Of a stretch of DNA of 64,000 nucleotides, positions 7,945 through 17,104 are shown piece after piece. Each line of letters opens with the position of its first letter. Within the stretch, counting starts at the first letter, position 1. Location of the stretch: NCBI GenBank assembly GCA_965284315.1, contig OZ260072.1:3038001-3102000 (forward strand), given 5' to 3'. A program made the translations under genes and the position numbers. The notes under the pieces are model-generated. The model did not search any database. It saw nothing but the letters and a program-made list of their open reading frames with translations, and was not told where the DNA came from. The stretch is from PCRC01 sp017848435 (lineage in GTDB: Bacteria > Pseudomonadota > Gammaproteobacteria > Burkholderiales > Burkholderiaceae_C).

Positions 7945-8928
7945 ATGGCCGCCACACTGCTCAACCCGCTGGGCTTCGTCCAGGGGCGTTTCCAGCGCTG
8001 GTGGCAGGCGCGGCTGCCGCTGTCGGACAGCACCACGCTGACGCAGCGCAACGTCTACATCCTGCCGACCCGGCCCGGCCTGATGCTGGCCGCCACGCTG
8101 GTGGTGCTGCTGGTGGCGTCCATCAACTACCAGCTCAACCTCGGCTACCTGCTGACCTTTCTCTTGGCCGGCAGCGCGCTGGTGGGCATGCACGTGTGCC
8201 ACGGCACGCTGCGTGGCCTGACTCTCAATTTGATAGCACCCGAGCCAGTTTTCGCTGAGGCCCAGGCCACTTTTGGCATCAAATTGACCAATCCCAAGCG
8301 TTCTGACCGCCACGGCATCGCCTTGAGCGTGCTCGGCACCGGCCACTGGAGCTGGACCGACGTGCCCGGCCTGGGCAGCAGCACGGTGCAGGTGGCGTTT
8401 GTGCCCGCCCGGCGCGGCCAACACCCGCTGCCACCGCTGACGGCCGAAACCCGCTTCCCGCTCGGCACCTTCCGCGTCTGGACGATCTGGCGACCGGCCG
8501 CGCAACTGATGGTCTACCCTGCGCCCGAGGCCCACCCGCCGCCCCTGCCCGCTGGCGAACCGCGCGCTGGCGGTGCCGGCCTGGCGCGCGCCCAGACGGT
8601 GGGCGAGTACGACGGCGTGCGCGCCTACCGGCGTGGCGACCCGCTGAAACTGGTGGTCTGGAAAAAAGCCGCCAAGACGCTGGAGACCGGCAGCGGCGCG
8701 CTGGTCAGCCGCGACACCCAGCAGCCGCAGCGCCACGAACTCTGGCTGGACTACGCCCAGGCCGGTGGTCAAGACCCGGAGCACCGCCTCTCGCGCCTGT
8801 GCGCCTGGGTGCTGCAGGCCGAACAACTGGGCCTGGACTACGGCCTGCGCCTGCCCAACCGGCAACTCAAACCCGACAACGGCCCGGTGCACCAGCGCCG
8901 CTGCCTGGAAGCGCTCGCCTTGTGCTGA
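7945..8928 (+). CDS. DUF58 domain membrane protein
   Basis: 327-aa protein with two N-terminal membrane helices (about residues 37-77), a beta-rich middle, then the DUF58 signature VGEYDGVRAYRRGDPLKLV about two thirds along and WKKAAKTLE after it. DUF58 proteins have a von Willebrand A-like fold and are usual partners of MoxR ATPases; their molecular task is unsettled. The stop overlaps the start region of the transglutaminase gene. Positions 8228-8284 of this gene resemble a dispersed repeat found elsewhere in the window. Confidence 0.93.
   Translation: MAATLLNPLGFVQGRFQRWWQARLPLSDSTTLTQRNVYILPTRPGLMLAATLVVLLVASINYQLNLGYLLTFLLAGSALVGMHVCHGTLRGLTLNLIAPEPVFAEAQATFGIKLTNPKRSDRHGIALSVLGTGHWSWTDVPGLGSSTVQVAFVPARRGQHPLPPLTAETRFPLGTFRVWTIWRPAAQLMVYPAPEAHPPPLPAGEPRAGGAGLARAQTVGEYDGVRAYRRGDPLKLVVWKKAAKTLETGSGALVSRDTQQPQRHELWLDYAQAGGQDPEHRLSRLCAWVLQAEQLGLDYGLRLPNRQLKPDNGPVHQRRCLEALALC
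8228..8284 (+). repeat. Dispersed repeat, copy A, inside the DUF58 gene
   Basis: GATAGCACCCGAGCCAG then CGCTGAGGCCCAGGCC then TTTTGGCATCAAA follow the order and spacing of the intergenic copies (ATAGC, ACTAAGGC, GGCCGATTTGGCTTAAAA). The stretch is more AT-rich than the surrounding gene and is read in frame. It is the most diverged copy, and chance similarity is possible. Confidence 0.4.
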
Positions 8929-10940
8929 AGAACATATCCAACGCGCTGCAAACCCTGCCCCGCGACAGCCGCGACACGCTGTTCCTGTTGGTCGTTGTGG
9001 CCTGGGTGGTGTTGCCGCAGGCCAGCAACCTGCCGCTGTGGTGTGTACTGCTCACTGCTTGCGTGCTGCTGTGGCGCGGCACGCTGGCGCTGCGCAACCG
9101 GCCCTTGCCCAGCGCCTGGTGGCTGGGCGTGCTGCTGGTCATCACCATGGCGGCCACCTTCTACAGCCACCGCACCCTGCTCGGGCGCGACGCCGGTGTC
9201 ACCCTCACGGTGGTGCTGCTGGCTCTGAAAACGCTGGAACTGCGCGCCCGGCGCGACGCCTTCGTGATCTTCTTTCTGGGCTTCTTCACGGTGCTCACCA
9301 ACTTCTTTTTCTCGCAGTCCCTGCCCACCGCCGCCGCGATGCTGGTGGCGCTGCTGGGCCTGCTGACCGCGCTCGTCAATGCCCACATGCCGGTCGGCCG
9401 GCCGCCGCTGTGGGTGGCGGCGCGCACCGCCGGCTGGATGGCGCTGCTGGGCGCGCCCATCATGGCGGTGCTGTTTGTGCTGTTTCCCCGCATGGCGCCG
9501 CTGTGGGGCATTCCGAGCGACGGCCTCACCGGCCGCAGCGGGCTCTCGGCCAACATGCAGGTCGGCAACATCGCCAAACTGGCGCTGGACGACAGCATCG
9601 CCCTGCGCGTCAAGTTCGACGGCACGGTGCCGCCGCAAAACGACCTCTACTTCCGTGGCCCGGTGCTCTCCACCTTTGACGGGCGCGAATGGCGGCCGCT
9701 GCAGTCGTCTTTCCTGCCGCGTTTGCAGGCGCCGGCCGGGCTGCAGGTGCTGGGCACGCCGGTGCGCTACGAGGTCACGCTGGAGCCGAACAACCGCCCC
9801 TGGGTGTTCCTGCTGGAAGCCGCTGCCAAACCGCCCGAGCTGCCCGGCTACGAACTGAAGATGACAGCCGACCTGCAGTGGCTGGCCACCCGCCCGATCA
9901 CCGACCTGGTGCGTTACCGGGCCGAGAGCCACACCGACTTCCGCCACGGCCCGGAGCGCCAGACCGTGCAGTTGCAGGACTACATTGAGCTGCCCCCCGG
10001 CTTCAACCCGCGCACGCTGGCGCTGGCCGCCGAGATGCGGCGCGACCCGCAGCTCGCATCCGCCACCGCCAACGTGCTGGCCAACGCGGTGCTGCAGCGG
10101 CTGCGCACCGGCGGCTACAGCTACACCCTGGAGCCCGGCGTCTACGGCAACAACACCGCCGACGAGTTCTGGTTCGACCGCAAGGAAGGTTTTTGCGAGC
10201 ACATCGCCTCGGCCTTTGTGGTGCTGATGCGCGCGCTCGACGTGCCGGCCCGCGTGGTCACTGGCTACCAGGGCGGCCAACGCAACAACATCGACGGCTT
10301 CTGGACCCTGCGCCAGAGCGACGCCCACGCCTGGACCGAAATCTGGCAGGCCGGCCAGGGCTGGGTGCGGGTGGACCCGACCAGCGCCGTGGCGCCCGGC
10401 CGCACCGGCAGCTTCCAGCCACTGCGGGCACCGCAAGGCGCGATCGCAGGCGCCTTCGCCGGCGCGTTTGGCACCGTCAGCCCCGACCTGCTGGCCGGCC
10501 TGCGCGCCGGCTGGGAAGCCCTCAACAACGGCTGGAACCAGTGGGTGCTGAACTACACCCAAAGCCGCCAGTTTGATTTGCTCAAGCACCTCGGTTTTGA
10601 ATCGCCCAGCTGGCAGGACCTGGCCTATTTGCTGATCGGTGTGGTGGTGTTCGCCAGCCTGCTGGGCGCAGGCTGGACGCTGTGGGAGCGCAGCCAGCAC
10701 GACCCCTGGTTGCGCCTGCTGGAGCGCTGCCGCCAACGCCTGCGCCAGACCGGCCTCACCCTGCCCCCAGCCTGCCCGCCACGCGAGATGGCCGCCCGCG
10801 TGCGGCAGCACTTTGGCCCCACCGGCGACGCGCTGGCCGACTGGCTGCTGCAGCTCGAATCCCAGCGCTACGCGCCACGTTCTGCCACACCGCTGACCCA
10901 GCTGCGGCGACAATTCAACCAACTGACCTGGCCCACCTGA
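8922..10940 (+). CDS. Transglutaminase-like membrane protein (TgpA family)
   Basis: 672-aa inner-membrane protein with about six N-terminal hydrophobic helices, a DUF3488-type region, then a transglutaminase-like core and a final membrane helix with a DUF4129-like tail. The catalytic Cys is in EGFCEHIASAF (about residue 425), His in SDAHAWTEIW (about 469) and Asp in VRVDPTSAV (about 485). Pseudomonas TgpA is an essential periplasmic protein of this type. No ATG fits; I use GTG at 8922, which overlaps the DUF58 stop by 7 bases. It lies in an operon with moxR and mltB, suggesting an envelope role. Confidence 0.94.
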   Translation: MLKNISNALQTLPRDSRDTLFLLVVVAWVVLPQASNLPLWCVLLTACVLLWRGTLALRNRPLPSAWWLGVLLVITMAATFYSHRTLLGRDAGVTLTVVLLALKTLELRARRDAFVIFFLGFFTVLTNFFFSQSLPTAAAMLVALLGLLTALVNAHMPVGRPPLWVAARTAGWMALLGAPIMAVLFVLFPRMAPLWGIPSDGLTGRSGLSANMQVGNIAKLALDDSIALRVKFDGTVPPQNDLYFRGPVLSTFDGREWRPLQSSFLPRLQAPAGLQVLGTPVRYEVTLEPNNRPWVFLLEAAAKPPELPGYELKMTADLQWLATRPITDLVRYRAESHTDFRHGPERQTVQLQDYIELPPGFNPRTLALAAEMRRDPQLASATANVLANAVLQRLRTGGYSYTLEPGVYGNNTADEFWFDRKEGFCEHIASAFVVLMRALDVPARVVTGYQGGQRNNIDGFWTLRQSDAHAWTEIWQAGQGWVRVDPTSAVAPGRTGSFQPLRAPQGAIAGAFAGAFGTVSPDLLAGLRAGWEALNNGWNQWVLNYTQSRQFDLLKHLGFESPSWQDLAYLLIGVVVFASLLGAGWTLWERSQHDPWLRLLERCRQRLRQTGLTLPPACPPREMAARVRQHFGPTGDALADWLLQLESQRYAPRSATPLTQLRRQFNQLTWPT

Positions 10941-12203
10941 ATGCACCGCTTGACCTCTTCGCCCACTGGCCGATTCGCTACTTTCGCCGCGACCGCTACT
11001 GTATTCATAGCACTGTCGCTAGGTTTTACTAAGGCGCAAGCCGAAAAAATCTCTGAAAAACCCGCTGCGAAGCCTGTGGTGGCCCCAAAAGCCTCTACCA
11101 AGGCCGCGCCGGCCAAAAAGAAGGTCGCCCAGAAGGGCAAACCGGCCGCCAAGGCGAAAGACGCCAAGGCCCCTACCGCCAGCGAACGGCGCGGTAACGT
11201 GCTGGCCATCAAGACCGCCGCCCGCGCGCCCAAGGCCGAACCCGGCCCGGCCTACGCCACCCGCGACGACGCGATGCGTTTTGCCGACGACCTGGCCGAC
11301 CGCCGCAACCTCGACCGCGCCTGGGTGCGCGACGCCATTGGCCAGGCCAACTTCCTGCCGGTGGTCACCCGGCTGATGGCACCCGCACCGTCTGGCACAC
11401 CCAAGAACTGGCGCCTCTACCGCAGCCGCTTCATCGACACCTACCGCATCAACGCCGGCATGGCTTTCTGGGAAGCCAACCAGGCCGCGCTGGAACGGGC
11501 CGAGCGCGAGTACGGCGTGCCGGCCGAGATCATCGTTGGCATCGTGGGGGTGGAGACCATCTACGGCCAGCAGACCGGCAACTTCCGCGTGCTGGACGCA
11601 TTGACCACCCTGGCATTTGATTTCCCCGCCACCCACCCGCGCGCCGCCGAACGCACCGCCTACTTCAGGGGCGAGCTGGAGCAGGTGCTGAGCCTGGCCA
11701 GCCGCACCGGCGTGGACCCGCTGTCGCTGAAAGGCAGCTACGCCGGCGCGATGGGCTGGCCGCAGTTCATGCCGTCCAGCTGGCACAAGTACGCGATCGA
11801 CTTTGACGGCGACGGCAAGGTGGATTTGTTCGAGAGCCAGGCCGACGTGGTCGGCTCGGTGGCCAACTACTTCAAGGCGTTTGGCTGGGAAAAAGGCCTG
11901 CCCACCCACTACCCGGTGGCCTTTGACACCACCCGCCTGAACAAAGACGCCCTGCTCGCCCCCGACATCCTGCCCACCTTCAACGTGGCAGGTTTCACCG
12001 CCAAAGGCGCGGTGCTGGAAGGCGCCGCGCTGGCGCACCCCGGCCTGCTGGCGTTGGTGGAGCTGCAAAACGGCACCGACGAGCCCAGCTACGTGGCGGG
12101 CACACAGAACTTCTACACCATCACCCGCTACAACCAGAGCAGTTATTACGCGATGGCGGTGATCGAGCTGGGCCGCGAGGTGCGCGCGGCCCTGGGGCGC
12201 TGA
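10941..12203 (+). CDS. mltB: Lytic murein transglycosylase (MltB/SltB family)
   Basis: Cleaves the glycan strand of peptidoglycan between MurNAc and GlcNAc to leave 1,6-anhydroMurNAc. The 420-aa protein has a signal peptide, a Lys/Ala/Pro-rich linker (about residues 38-90), and the MltB-type domain with catalytic Glu in VGVETIYGQQTGNFRVLDAL, then GAMGWPQFMPSSW and an IDFDGDGKVDL block. There is no lipobox, so it is probably periplasmic rather than lipid-anchored. The ATG follows the preceding stop directly. The hydrophobic core and cleavage region of the signal peptide (residues 21-40) are encoded by a copy of a dispersed repeat. Confidence 0.94.
   Translation: MHRLTSSPTGRFATFAATATVFIALSLGFTKAQAEKISEKPAAKPVVAPKASTKAAPAKKKVAQKGKPAAKAKDAKAPTASERRGNVLAIKTAARAPKAEPGPAYATRDDAMRFADDLADRRNLDRAWVRDAIGQANFLPVVTRLMAPAPSGTPKNWRLYRSRFIDTYRINAGMAFWEANQAALERAEREYGVPAEIIVGIVGVETIYGQQTGNFRVLDALTTLAFDFPATHPRAAERTAYFRGELEQVLSLASRTGVDPLSLKGSYAGAMGWPQFMPSSWHKYAIDFDGDGKVDLFESQADVVGSVANYFKAFGWEKGLPTHYPVAFDTTRLNKDALLAPDILPTFNVAGFTAKGAVLEGAALAHPGLLALVELQNGTDEPSYVAGTQNFYTITRYNQSSYYAMAVIELGREVRAALGR
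11001..11060 (+). repeat. Dispersed repeat, copy B, encoding part of the MltB signal peptide
   Basis: TTCATAGCACTGTCGCTAGG, TTTTACTAAGGCGCAAGCCG and CTGAAAAA match the intergenic copies in order and spacing. Read in frame it gives VFIALSLGFTKAQAEKISEK, so the repeat provides the hydrophobic core and the AQA-E cleavage site. Confidence 0.6.
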
Positions 12204-12219
12204 GCCCCGGCGAAGCGGG

Positions 12220-14847
12220 TCAGCCCAGCTTCGCCGCCACCCAGCCGGCCACCGAGGCCAGCGCCGCCGGCAAACCCGCCGGCTGTGTGCCACCGGCCAT
12301 GGCGAGGTCGGCTTTGCCGCCGCCCTTGCCACCGACCTGCTGCGCCACAAAGTTGACCAGCTCACCGGCCTTGACCCGCCCCACGCTGTCGGCCGTGACA
12401 CCGGCCGCCAGTTGCACCTTGTCGCCATCGACCGCGGCCAACACGATGGCGGCGGTCTTGAGTTTGTCTTTCAGCTTGTCCAGCGTCTCGCGCAGGGTTT
12501 TGGCATCGGCGCCGGGCAGCGTAGCGGCCAACACCTTGAGGCCGTTCACCTCCACCGCCTGGTTCACCAGCTCGTCGCCCTGGGACGACGCCAGGCGGCT
12601 TTTGAGCGCGCTGAGTTCTTTTTCCAGCTCCCGCACCTGATCCAGCATCGCACCCACGCGGGCCGGCAGTTCGCCGGGCGTGACCTTCAACGTGCCGGCC
12701 ACGCCACCCAGCGTGGCTTCCATGCCTTGCACATAGGCCAGCGCGTTCTGGCCGGTCAGTGCCTCCACCCGGCGCACGCCCGCGGCCACGCCGCCTTCGG
12801 CCGAGATGGTGAAGAAGCCGATGTCGCCGGTGCGCTGCACGTGGGTGCCGCCGCAGAGTTCGCGGCTGCTGCCAATGTCGAGCACGCGCACGGTTTCGCC
12901 GTACTTCTCGCCAAACAACATCACCGCACCGGTCTTCTGGGCCGACTCCAGGTCCATCACCTTGGCGTGCGTTGGCACGTTGGCGAGGATTTCGTCGTTC
13001 ACCCGTTTTTCAATCTCGCGGATCTGCGCGTCGGTGACCGGCGCGTTGTGGGTGAAGTCGAAGCGCGTCTTGTCGGCATCGACCAGGCTGCCCTTTTGCT
13101 GCACGTGCGCGCCAAGCACTTCGCGCAGGGCCTTGTGCATCAAATGCGTCACCGAGTGGTTGCGGATGGTGGCCTGGCGGCGCGGCACGTCCACATGGGC
13201 CAGCACCGCGTCGCCCACCTGCAGCGTGCCACGCGTTTGTGTGCCATGGTGGCCAAACACGTCGGCCTTGATCTTTTGCGTGTCGTCCACGCTGAACAAC
13301 ACGCCGTCGGCCGCCAGCACGCCCGCGTCGCCGACCTGGCCGCCGCTCTCGGCGTAAAACGGGGTGGTGTCCAGCACCACCACGCCCGACTGCCCCTGTG
13401 CCAACTGCGGCACTGCCACGCCGTCCTTGTACAGCGCCACCACGCGGGCGGGCTCTTCCAGCACGTCGTAGCCAGTGAAGGCGTGGCCGGGGCCGGTGTA
13501 CTCCAGCGCGCGGTCCTGTTTGAACTTGCCGGCAGCGCGGCCCTGCGCCTTCTGGCGCTCCATCGCGGCGTGGAACCCGGCTTCGTCCACCGACAGGCCA
13601 CGCTCGCGGCACACGTCGGCCGAGAGGTCGAGCGGGAAGCCGTAGGTGTCGTGCAGCTTGAAGGCCACGTCGCCGGGCAACACGGTCTGGCCGCCGGCCA
13701 GTGCCGTGTCCAGAATGTCCATGCCGGTGGCGAGCGTCTCGAAGAAGCGCTCTTCCTCGGTCTTCAACACCTCGGTGATGCGCGCGGCGTCGGCCTTCAG
13801 GCGCGGGTAGGCGTCGCCCATGAGCGCCACCAAATCAGGCACCAGCTTGTGGAAAAACGGTGTTTTCTTGCCCAGCTTGTAACCATGGCGGATGGCGCGG
13901 CGGACGATGCGGCGCTGCACGTAGCCGCGCCCTTCGTTGCTCGGCACCACGCCGTCGGCCACCAGAAATGCGGTGGCGCGGATGTGGTCGGCGATCACGC
14001 GCAGGCTCTTGTTGTCGAGGTCTTTCTCGCCGGTTTCACGGCTGGCGGCCTTGATCAGCGCGTCAAAGATGTCGATCTCGTAGTTGCTGTGCACGTGCTG
14101 CAGGATCGCAGCGAGGCGCTCCAGGCCCATGCCGGTGTCCACACAGGGTGCAGGCAGGCTCACCAGGCTGCCGTCGGGCTGCATGTCGAACTGCATGAAC
14201 ACGTGGTTCCAGATCTCGATGAAACGGTCGCCGTCTTCGCCAGGGCTGCCGGGGGGGCCGCCGGGGATGTGCTCACCGTGGTCGTAAAAGATTTCAGAGC
14301 AGGGGCCACAGGGGCCGGTATCGGCCATCATCCAGAAGTTGTCGGACGCGTATTTCTTGCCCTTGTTGTCGCCAATGCGGATCACGCGCTCGGGCGGCAG
14401 GCCAATCTCTTGGGTCCAGATGTCGTAGGCTTCCTGGTCGTCAATGTAGACGGTGGCCGTCAACTTCTCGGGCGGCAGTTTGTAGACCTGCGTCAGCAGC
14501 TCCCAGCCCCACTTCAGCGAGTCGCGCTTGAAGTAGTCGCCAAAACTCCAGTTGCCCAGCATCTCAAAGAAGGTGTGGTGGCGCGCGGTGTAGCCCACGT
14601 TTTCCAGGTCGTTGTGTTTGCCGCCAGCGCGCAGGCAGGCCTGCACCGAGGCCGCACGCACGTAAGAGCGTTTGTCGGTGCCGAGGAACACGTCCTTGAA
14701 CTGCACCATGCCCGAGTTGGTGAACATCAGCGTCGGGTCGTTGCCGGGCACCAAAGGACTCGACGCGACAACGGTGTGCCCCTTGGCAGCGAAGAAGTCG
14801 AGGAAGGATTTGCGGATGTCCGCGACGGTGAAGGTGGTTGTGCTCAT
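12220..14847 (-). CDS. alaS: Alanyl-tRNA synthetase
   Basis: Class II synthetase that charges tRNA-Ala and edits mischarged Ser/Gly. The 875-aa protein has the aminoacylation domain (ADIRKSFLDFFAAKGH start, NVGYTARHHTFFEMLGNWSF), the editing domain with HSVTHLMHKALREVLG and SRELCGGTHVQRTGDIGFF, and the C-terminal C-Ala domain with GGKGGGKADLAMAGG. I start at 14847 (MSTTTFTVADI) where the family begins; upstream in-frame codons to 14922 would overlap the divergent region. It converges on mltB with 16 bp between stops and is divergent from gabD. Confidence 0.98.
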   Translation of the reverse strand: MSTTTFTVADIRKSFLDFFAAKGHTVVASSPLVPGNDPTLMFTNSGMVQFKDVFLGTDKRSYVRAASVQACLRAGGKHNDLENVGYTARHHTFFEMLGNWSFGDYFKRDSLKWGWELLTQVYKLPPEKLTATVYIDDQEAYDIWTQEIGLPPERVIRIGDNKGKKYASDNFWMMADTGPCGPCSEIFYDHGEHIPGGPPGSPGEDGDRFIEIWNHVFMQFDMQPDGSLVSLPAPCVDTGMGLERLAAILQHVHSNYEIDIFDALIKAASRETGEKDLDNKSLRVIADHIRATAFLVADGVVPSNEGRGYVQRRIVRRAIRHGYKLGKKTPFFHKLVPDLVALMGDAYPRLKADAARITEVLKTEEERFFETLATGMDILDTALAGGQTVLPGDVAFKLHDTYGFPLDLSADVCRERGLSVDEAGFHAAMERQKAQGRAAGKFKQDRALEYTGPGHAFTGYDVLEEPARVVALYKDGVAVPQLAQGQSGVVVLDTTPFYAESGGQVGDAGVLAADGVLFSVDDTQKIKADVFGHHGTQTRGTLQVGDAVLAHVDVPRRQATIRNHSVTHLMHKALREVLGAHVQQKGSLVDADKTRFDFTHNAPVTDAQIREIEKRVNDEILANVPTHAKVMDLESAQKTGAVMLFGEKYGETVRVLDIGSSRELCGGTHVQRTGDIGFFTISAEGGVAAGVRRVEALTGQNALAYVQGMEATLGGVAGTLKVTPGELPARVGAMLDQVRELEKELSALKSRLASSQGDELVNQAVEVNGLKVLAATLPGADAKTLRETLDKLKDKLKTAAIVLAAVDGDKVQLAAGVTADSVGRVKAGELVNFVAQQVGGKGGGKADLAMAGGTQPAGLPAALASVAGWVAAKLG

Positions 14848-14857
14848 GGAGCCTTGG

Positions 14858-14863
14858 ATTATA
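14858..14863 (-). promoter_or_regulatory. Possible alaS -10 element
   Basis: TATAAT on the minus strand within CTTATAATCCAA; the same 12 bases occur upstream of etfB (3851-3862). It lies only 10 bases before the alaS ATG, so a start site here would give an almost leaderless mRNA. No good -35 is seen, so this is tentative. Confidence 0.3.
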
Positions 14864-14973
14864 AGTTTGGGGTGGCGCCCGCATGACAGCGCTGTTTTGA
14901 CCAAAACGCTATGCTCAAACACATTCAGGCAGGGTCACTCAGGGCCGTGGCCGCTCAGGAGACCGCTTTGGAC

Positions 14974-16446
14974 ATGAAGACTTCCCCACTTTCGTTGCTC
15001 AACGACCCCAGCCTGCTGCGCACCGACGGCCTGGTCAACGGCCAATGGGTCCATGGCCACCGACGTTTTGACGTGCTCGACCCGGCCACCGGCCACAAAC
15101 TGGCCGACGTGGCCAACCTCGGCGCGGCCGAGACCGAACAGGCGATTGCCGCGGCCAACGCCGCCTGGCCCGCCTGGCGCAGCCAGACCGGCAAACAGCG
15201 CCACGCGGTGCTGATGAAGTGGTACCAGCTGCTGATGGCGAATGTGGACGACCTCGCCCGCATCCTCACCGCCGAACAGGGCAAGCCGCTGGCCGAAGCG
15301 CGCGGCGAGATCGGCTATGGCGCCAGTTTCGTGGAGTGGTTTGCCGAAGAGGCCAAGCGCGTGAACGGCGAAACACTGCCCCCCTTCGACAACAACCGCC
15401 GCCTGCTGGTGCTGAAGCAACCCATTGGCGTGTGCGCCGCCATCACGCCCTGGAACTTTCCGCTGGCGATGATCACCCGCAAGGTGGCGCCGGCGCTGGC
15501 CGCGGGCTGCACCGTGGTCATCAAACCGGCCGAACTCACGCCGCTGACGGCGCTGGCCGCGGCCGAACTGGCGCTGCGTGCCGGCATCCCGCCCGGCGTG
15601 CTGAACGTCATCACCGCCGACAGCGACAACTCCATTGCCGCCGGCAAGGTGTTCTGCGCCAGCGACACGGTGCGCCACATCAGCTTCACCGGCAGCACCG
15701 AAGTCGGCCGCATCTTGATGGCGCAGAGCGCGCCCAGCATCAAAAAATTGTCGCTGGAGCTGGGTGGCAACGCGCCCTTCATTGTGTTCGACGACGCCGA
15801 CCTCGACAGTGCCGTTGAAGGCGCCCTGGCCAGCAAATACCGCAACGCCGGCCAGACCTGTGTCTGCGCCAACCGCATCTACGTGCAAGAAGGCGTGTAC
15901 GACACCTTTGTGCAAAAGTTTGCCGCCAAGGTGCGTGGCCTCAAGGTTGGCAACGGTTTTGACGACGGCGTGACCCAGGGCCCGCTGATCGAAGACGCTG
16001 CGGTGGCCAAGGTGCAGCGCCATGTGGCCGACGCCGTGGCCAAGGGCGGCCAGGTGGTGGTGGGTGGCCACCAACTGACGGGCCAGTTCTTCGAGCCCAC
16101 GGTCATTGCAGAAGCCACCGCCAACATGCTGTGCGCCACCGAAGAAACCTTTGGCCCGCTGGCGCCGGTGTTCCGCTTCAAGACCGAGCAGGAAGCCATC
16201 GACGCCGCGAACAACACCGAGTTCGGCCTCGCCAGCTACTTCTACAGCCGCGATGTGGGCCGCATTTTCCGTGTGGCCGAGGCGCTGGAATACGGCATGG
16301 TCGGCATCAACGCTGGCGTCATTGCCACCGAGCATGTGCCGTTTGGTGGCGTCAAGCAGTCCGGCCTGGGCCGTGAAGGCTCGTCGCACGGCATGGAGGA
16401 GTACCTGGAGATGAAGTACCTCTGTTTGGGCGACATGCTCAAGTAG
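14974..16446 (+). CDS. gabD: NAD(P)-dependent succinate-semialdehyde dehydrogenase family
   Basis: Oxidises succinate semialdehyde (or glutarate semialdehyde) to the acid, in GABA or related catabolism. The 490-aa aldehyde dehydrogenase has TPWNFPLAMITRKVAPALAA (cofactor site), SFTGSTEVGR, LELGGNAPFIVFDDADLD with the general-base Glu, and NAGQTCVCANRIYVQ with the catalytic Cys. Length and the NAGQTCVCANR motif favour GabD over betaine-aldehyde enzymes. Start at MKTSPLSLL after AGGAGACC; an upstream ATG at 14911 is less likely. No transaminase (gabT) is adjacent. Its end overlaps the convergent response regulator gene by 8 bases. Confidence 0.93.
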   Translation: MKTSPLSLLNDPSLLRTDGLVNGQWVHGHRRFDVLDPATGHKLADVANLGAAETEQAIAAANAAWPAWRSQTGKQRHAVLMKWYQLLMANVDDLARILTAEQGKPLAEARGEIGYGASFVEWFAEEAKRVNGETLPPFDNNRRLLVLKQPIGVCAAITPWNFPLAMITRKVAPALAAGCTVVIKPAELTPLTALAAAELALRAGIPPGVLNVITADSDNSIAAGKVFCASDTVRHISFTGSTEVGRILMAQSAPSIKKLSLELGGNAPFIVFDDADLDSAVEGALASKYRNAGQTCVCANRIYVQEGVYDTFVQKFAAKVRGLKVGNGFDDGVTQGPLIEDAAVAKVQRHVADAVAKGGQVVVGGHQLTGQFFEPTVIAEATANMLCATEETFGPLAPVFRFKTEQEAIDAANNTEFGLASYFYSRDVGRIFRVAEALEYGMVGINAGVIATEHVPFGGVKQSGLGREGSSHGMEEYLEMKYLCLGDMLK

Positions 16447-17104
16447 CGCTGCCGGCTGCTGTGGCAGCAGGCACGGCTGGCTCGACCAGACGCATGCGCA
16501 TGGCGAGCTTGGTCAGTTCAATGTCGGATTTCACGCCCAGTTTGGTCTTGAGCTGGTAGTGGCAATTGCGCACGGTCTTGGGGCTGATGTGCAACGCCAG
16601 GCCAATCTCCTCCGGGCTGCGCCCCTGCATCAGCAGGCGCAACACCTCGAACTCGCGCGGACTCAGGCCAGGCGCCTCGGTCTCTTCCGCCAGCATGGCC
16701 AGTGCCACTTCGGATGCGATGTCGGGGCTGAGCACCCGCTGGCCACGGGCCACCTGGTACACCGCGTCCACCAGCCGCTGGGGCGGGCTGCTTTTGGTCA
16801 CATAGCCCAGCGCACCCGCCCGCAGGGCCTGCACCGCAAACAGTGGCTCGCGGTGCATGCTGAACACCAGCACCCGGGCGCCCGGGTCACGCTGCAGCAG
16901 CCGCTGCACCAGGTGCAGGCCACTGGCGTCGGGCAGGCTCAGGTCAACCAGGGCCACGTCCGGGGCCTGCGCGGCGCACAGGGCGTACCCCTGGTCGGCG
17001 CTGTCGGCTTCGCCAACGATCTGCAGGTCGGCACGGCGCTCCAGCAGGCGGCGGTAGCCCTCGCGCACGATGGCATGGTCGTCGATCAGCACCAACCGGA
17101 TCAT
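16439..17104 (-). CDS. NarL/UhpA-type response regulator
   Basis: 221-aa DNA-binding response regulator. The receiver domain has LIDDHAIVREG (acidic pocket) and VALVDLSLPDASG with the phospho-acceptor Asp54; a LuxR-type helix-turn-helix follows (LSPREFEVLRLLMQGRSPEE, then HISPKTVRNCHYQLKTKLGV). The start codon overlaps the kinase stop by 4 bases, so the two are one operon. Targets unknown; the nearest upstream genes on the strand encode a Sel1-repeat and a DUF3047 exported protein. Confidence 0.95.
   Translation of the reverse strand: MIRLVLIDDHAIVREGYRRLLERRADLQIVGEADSADQGYALCAAQAPDVALVDLSLPDASGLHLVQRLLQRDPGARVLVFSMHREPLFAVQALRAGALGYVTKSSPPQRLVDAVYQVARGQRVLSPDIASEVALAMLAEETEAPGLSPREFEVLRLLMQGRSPEEIGLALHISPKTVRNCHYQLKTKLGVKSDIELTKLAMRMRLVEPAVPAATAAGSAT

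Noticed and set aside
12412..14886. 824-codon frame opposite alaS
   Set aside because: Same shadow effect; alaS is unmistakable on the minus strand.
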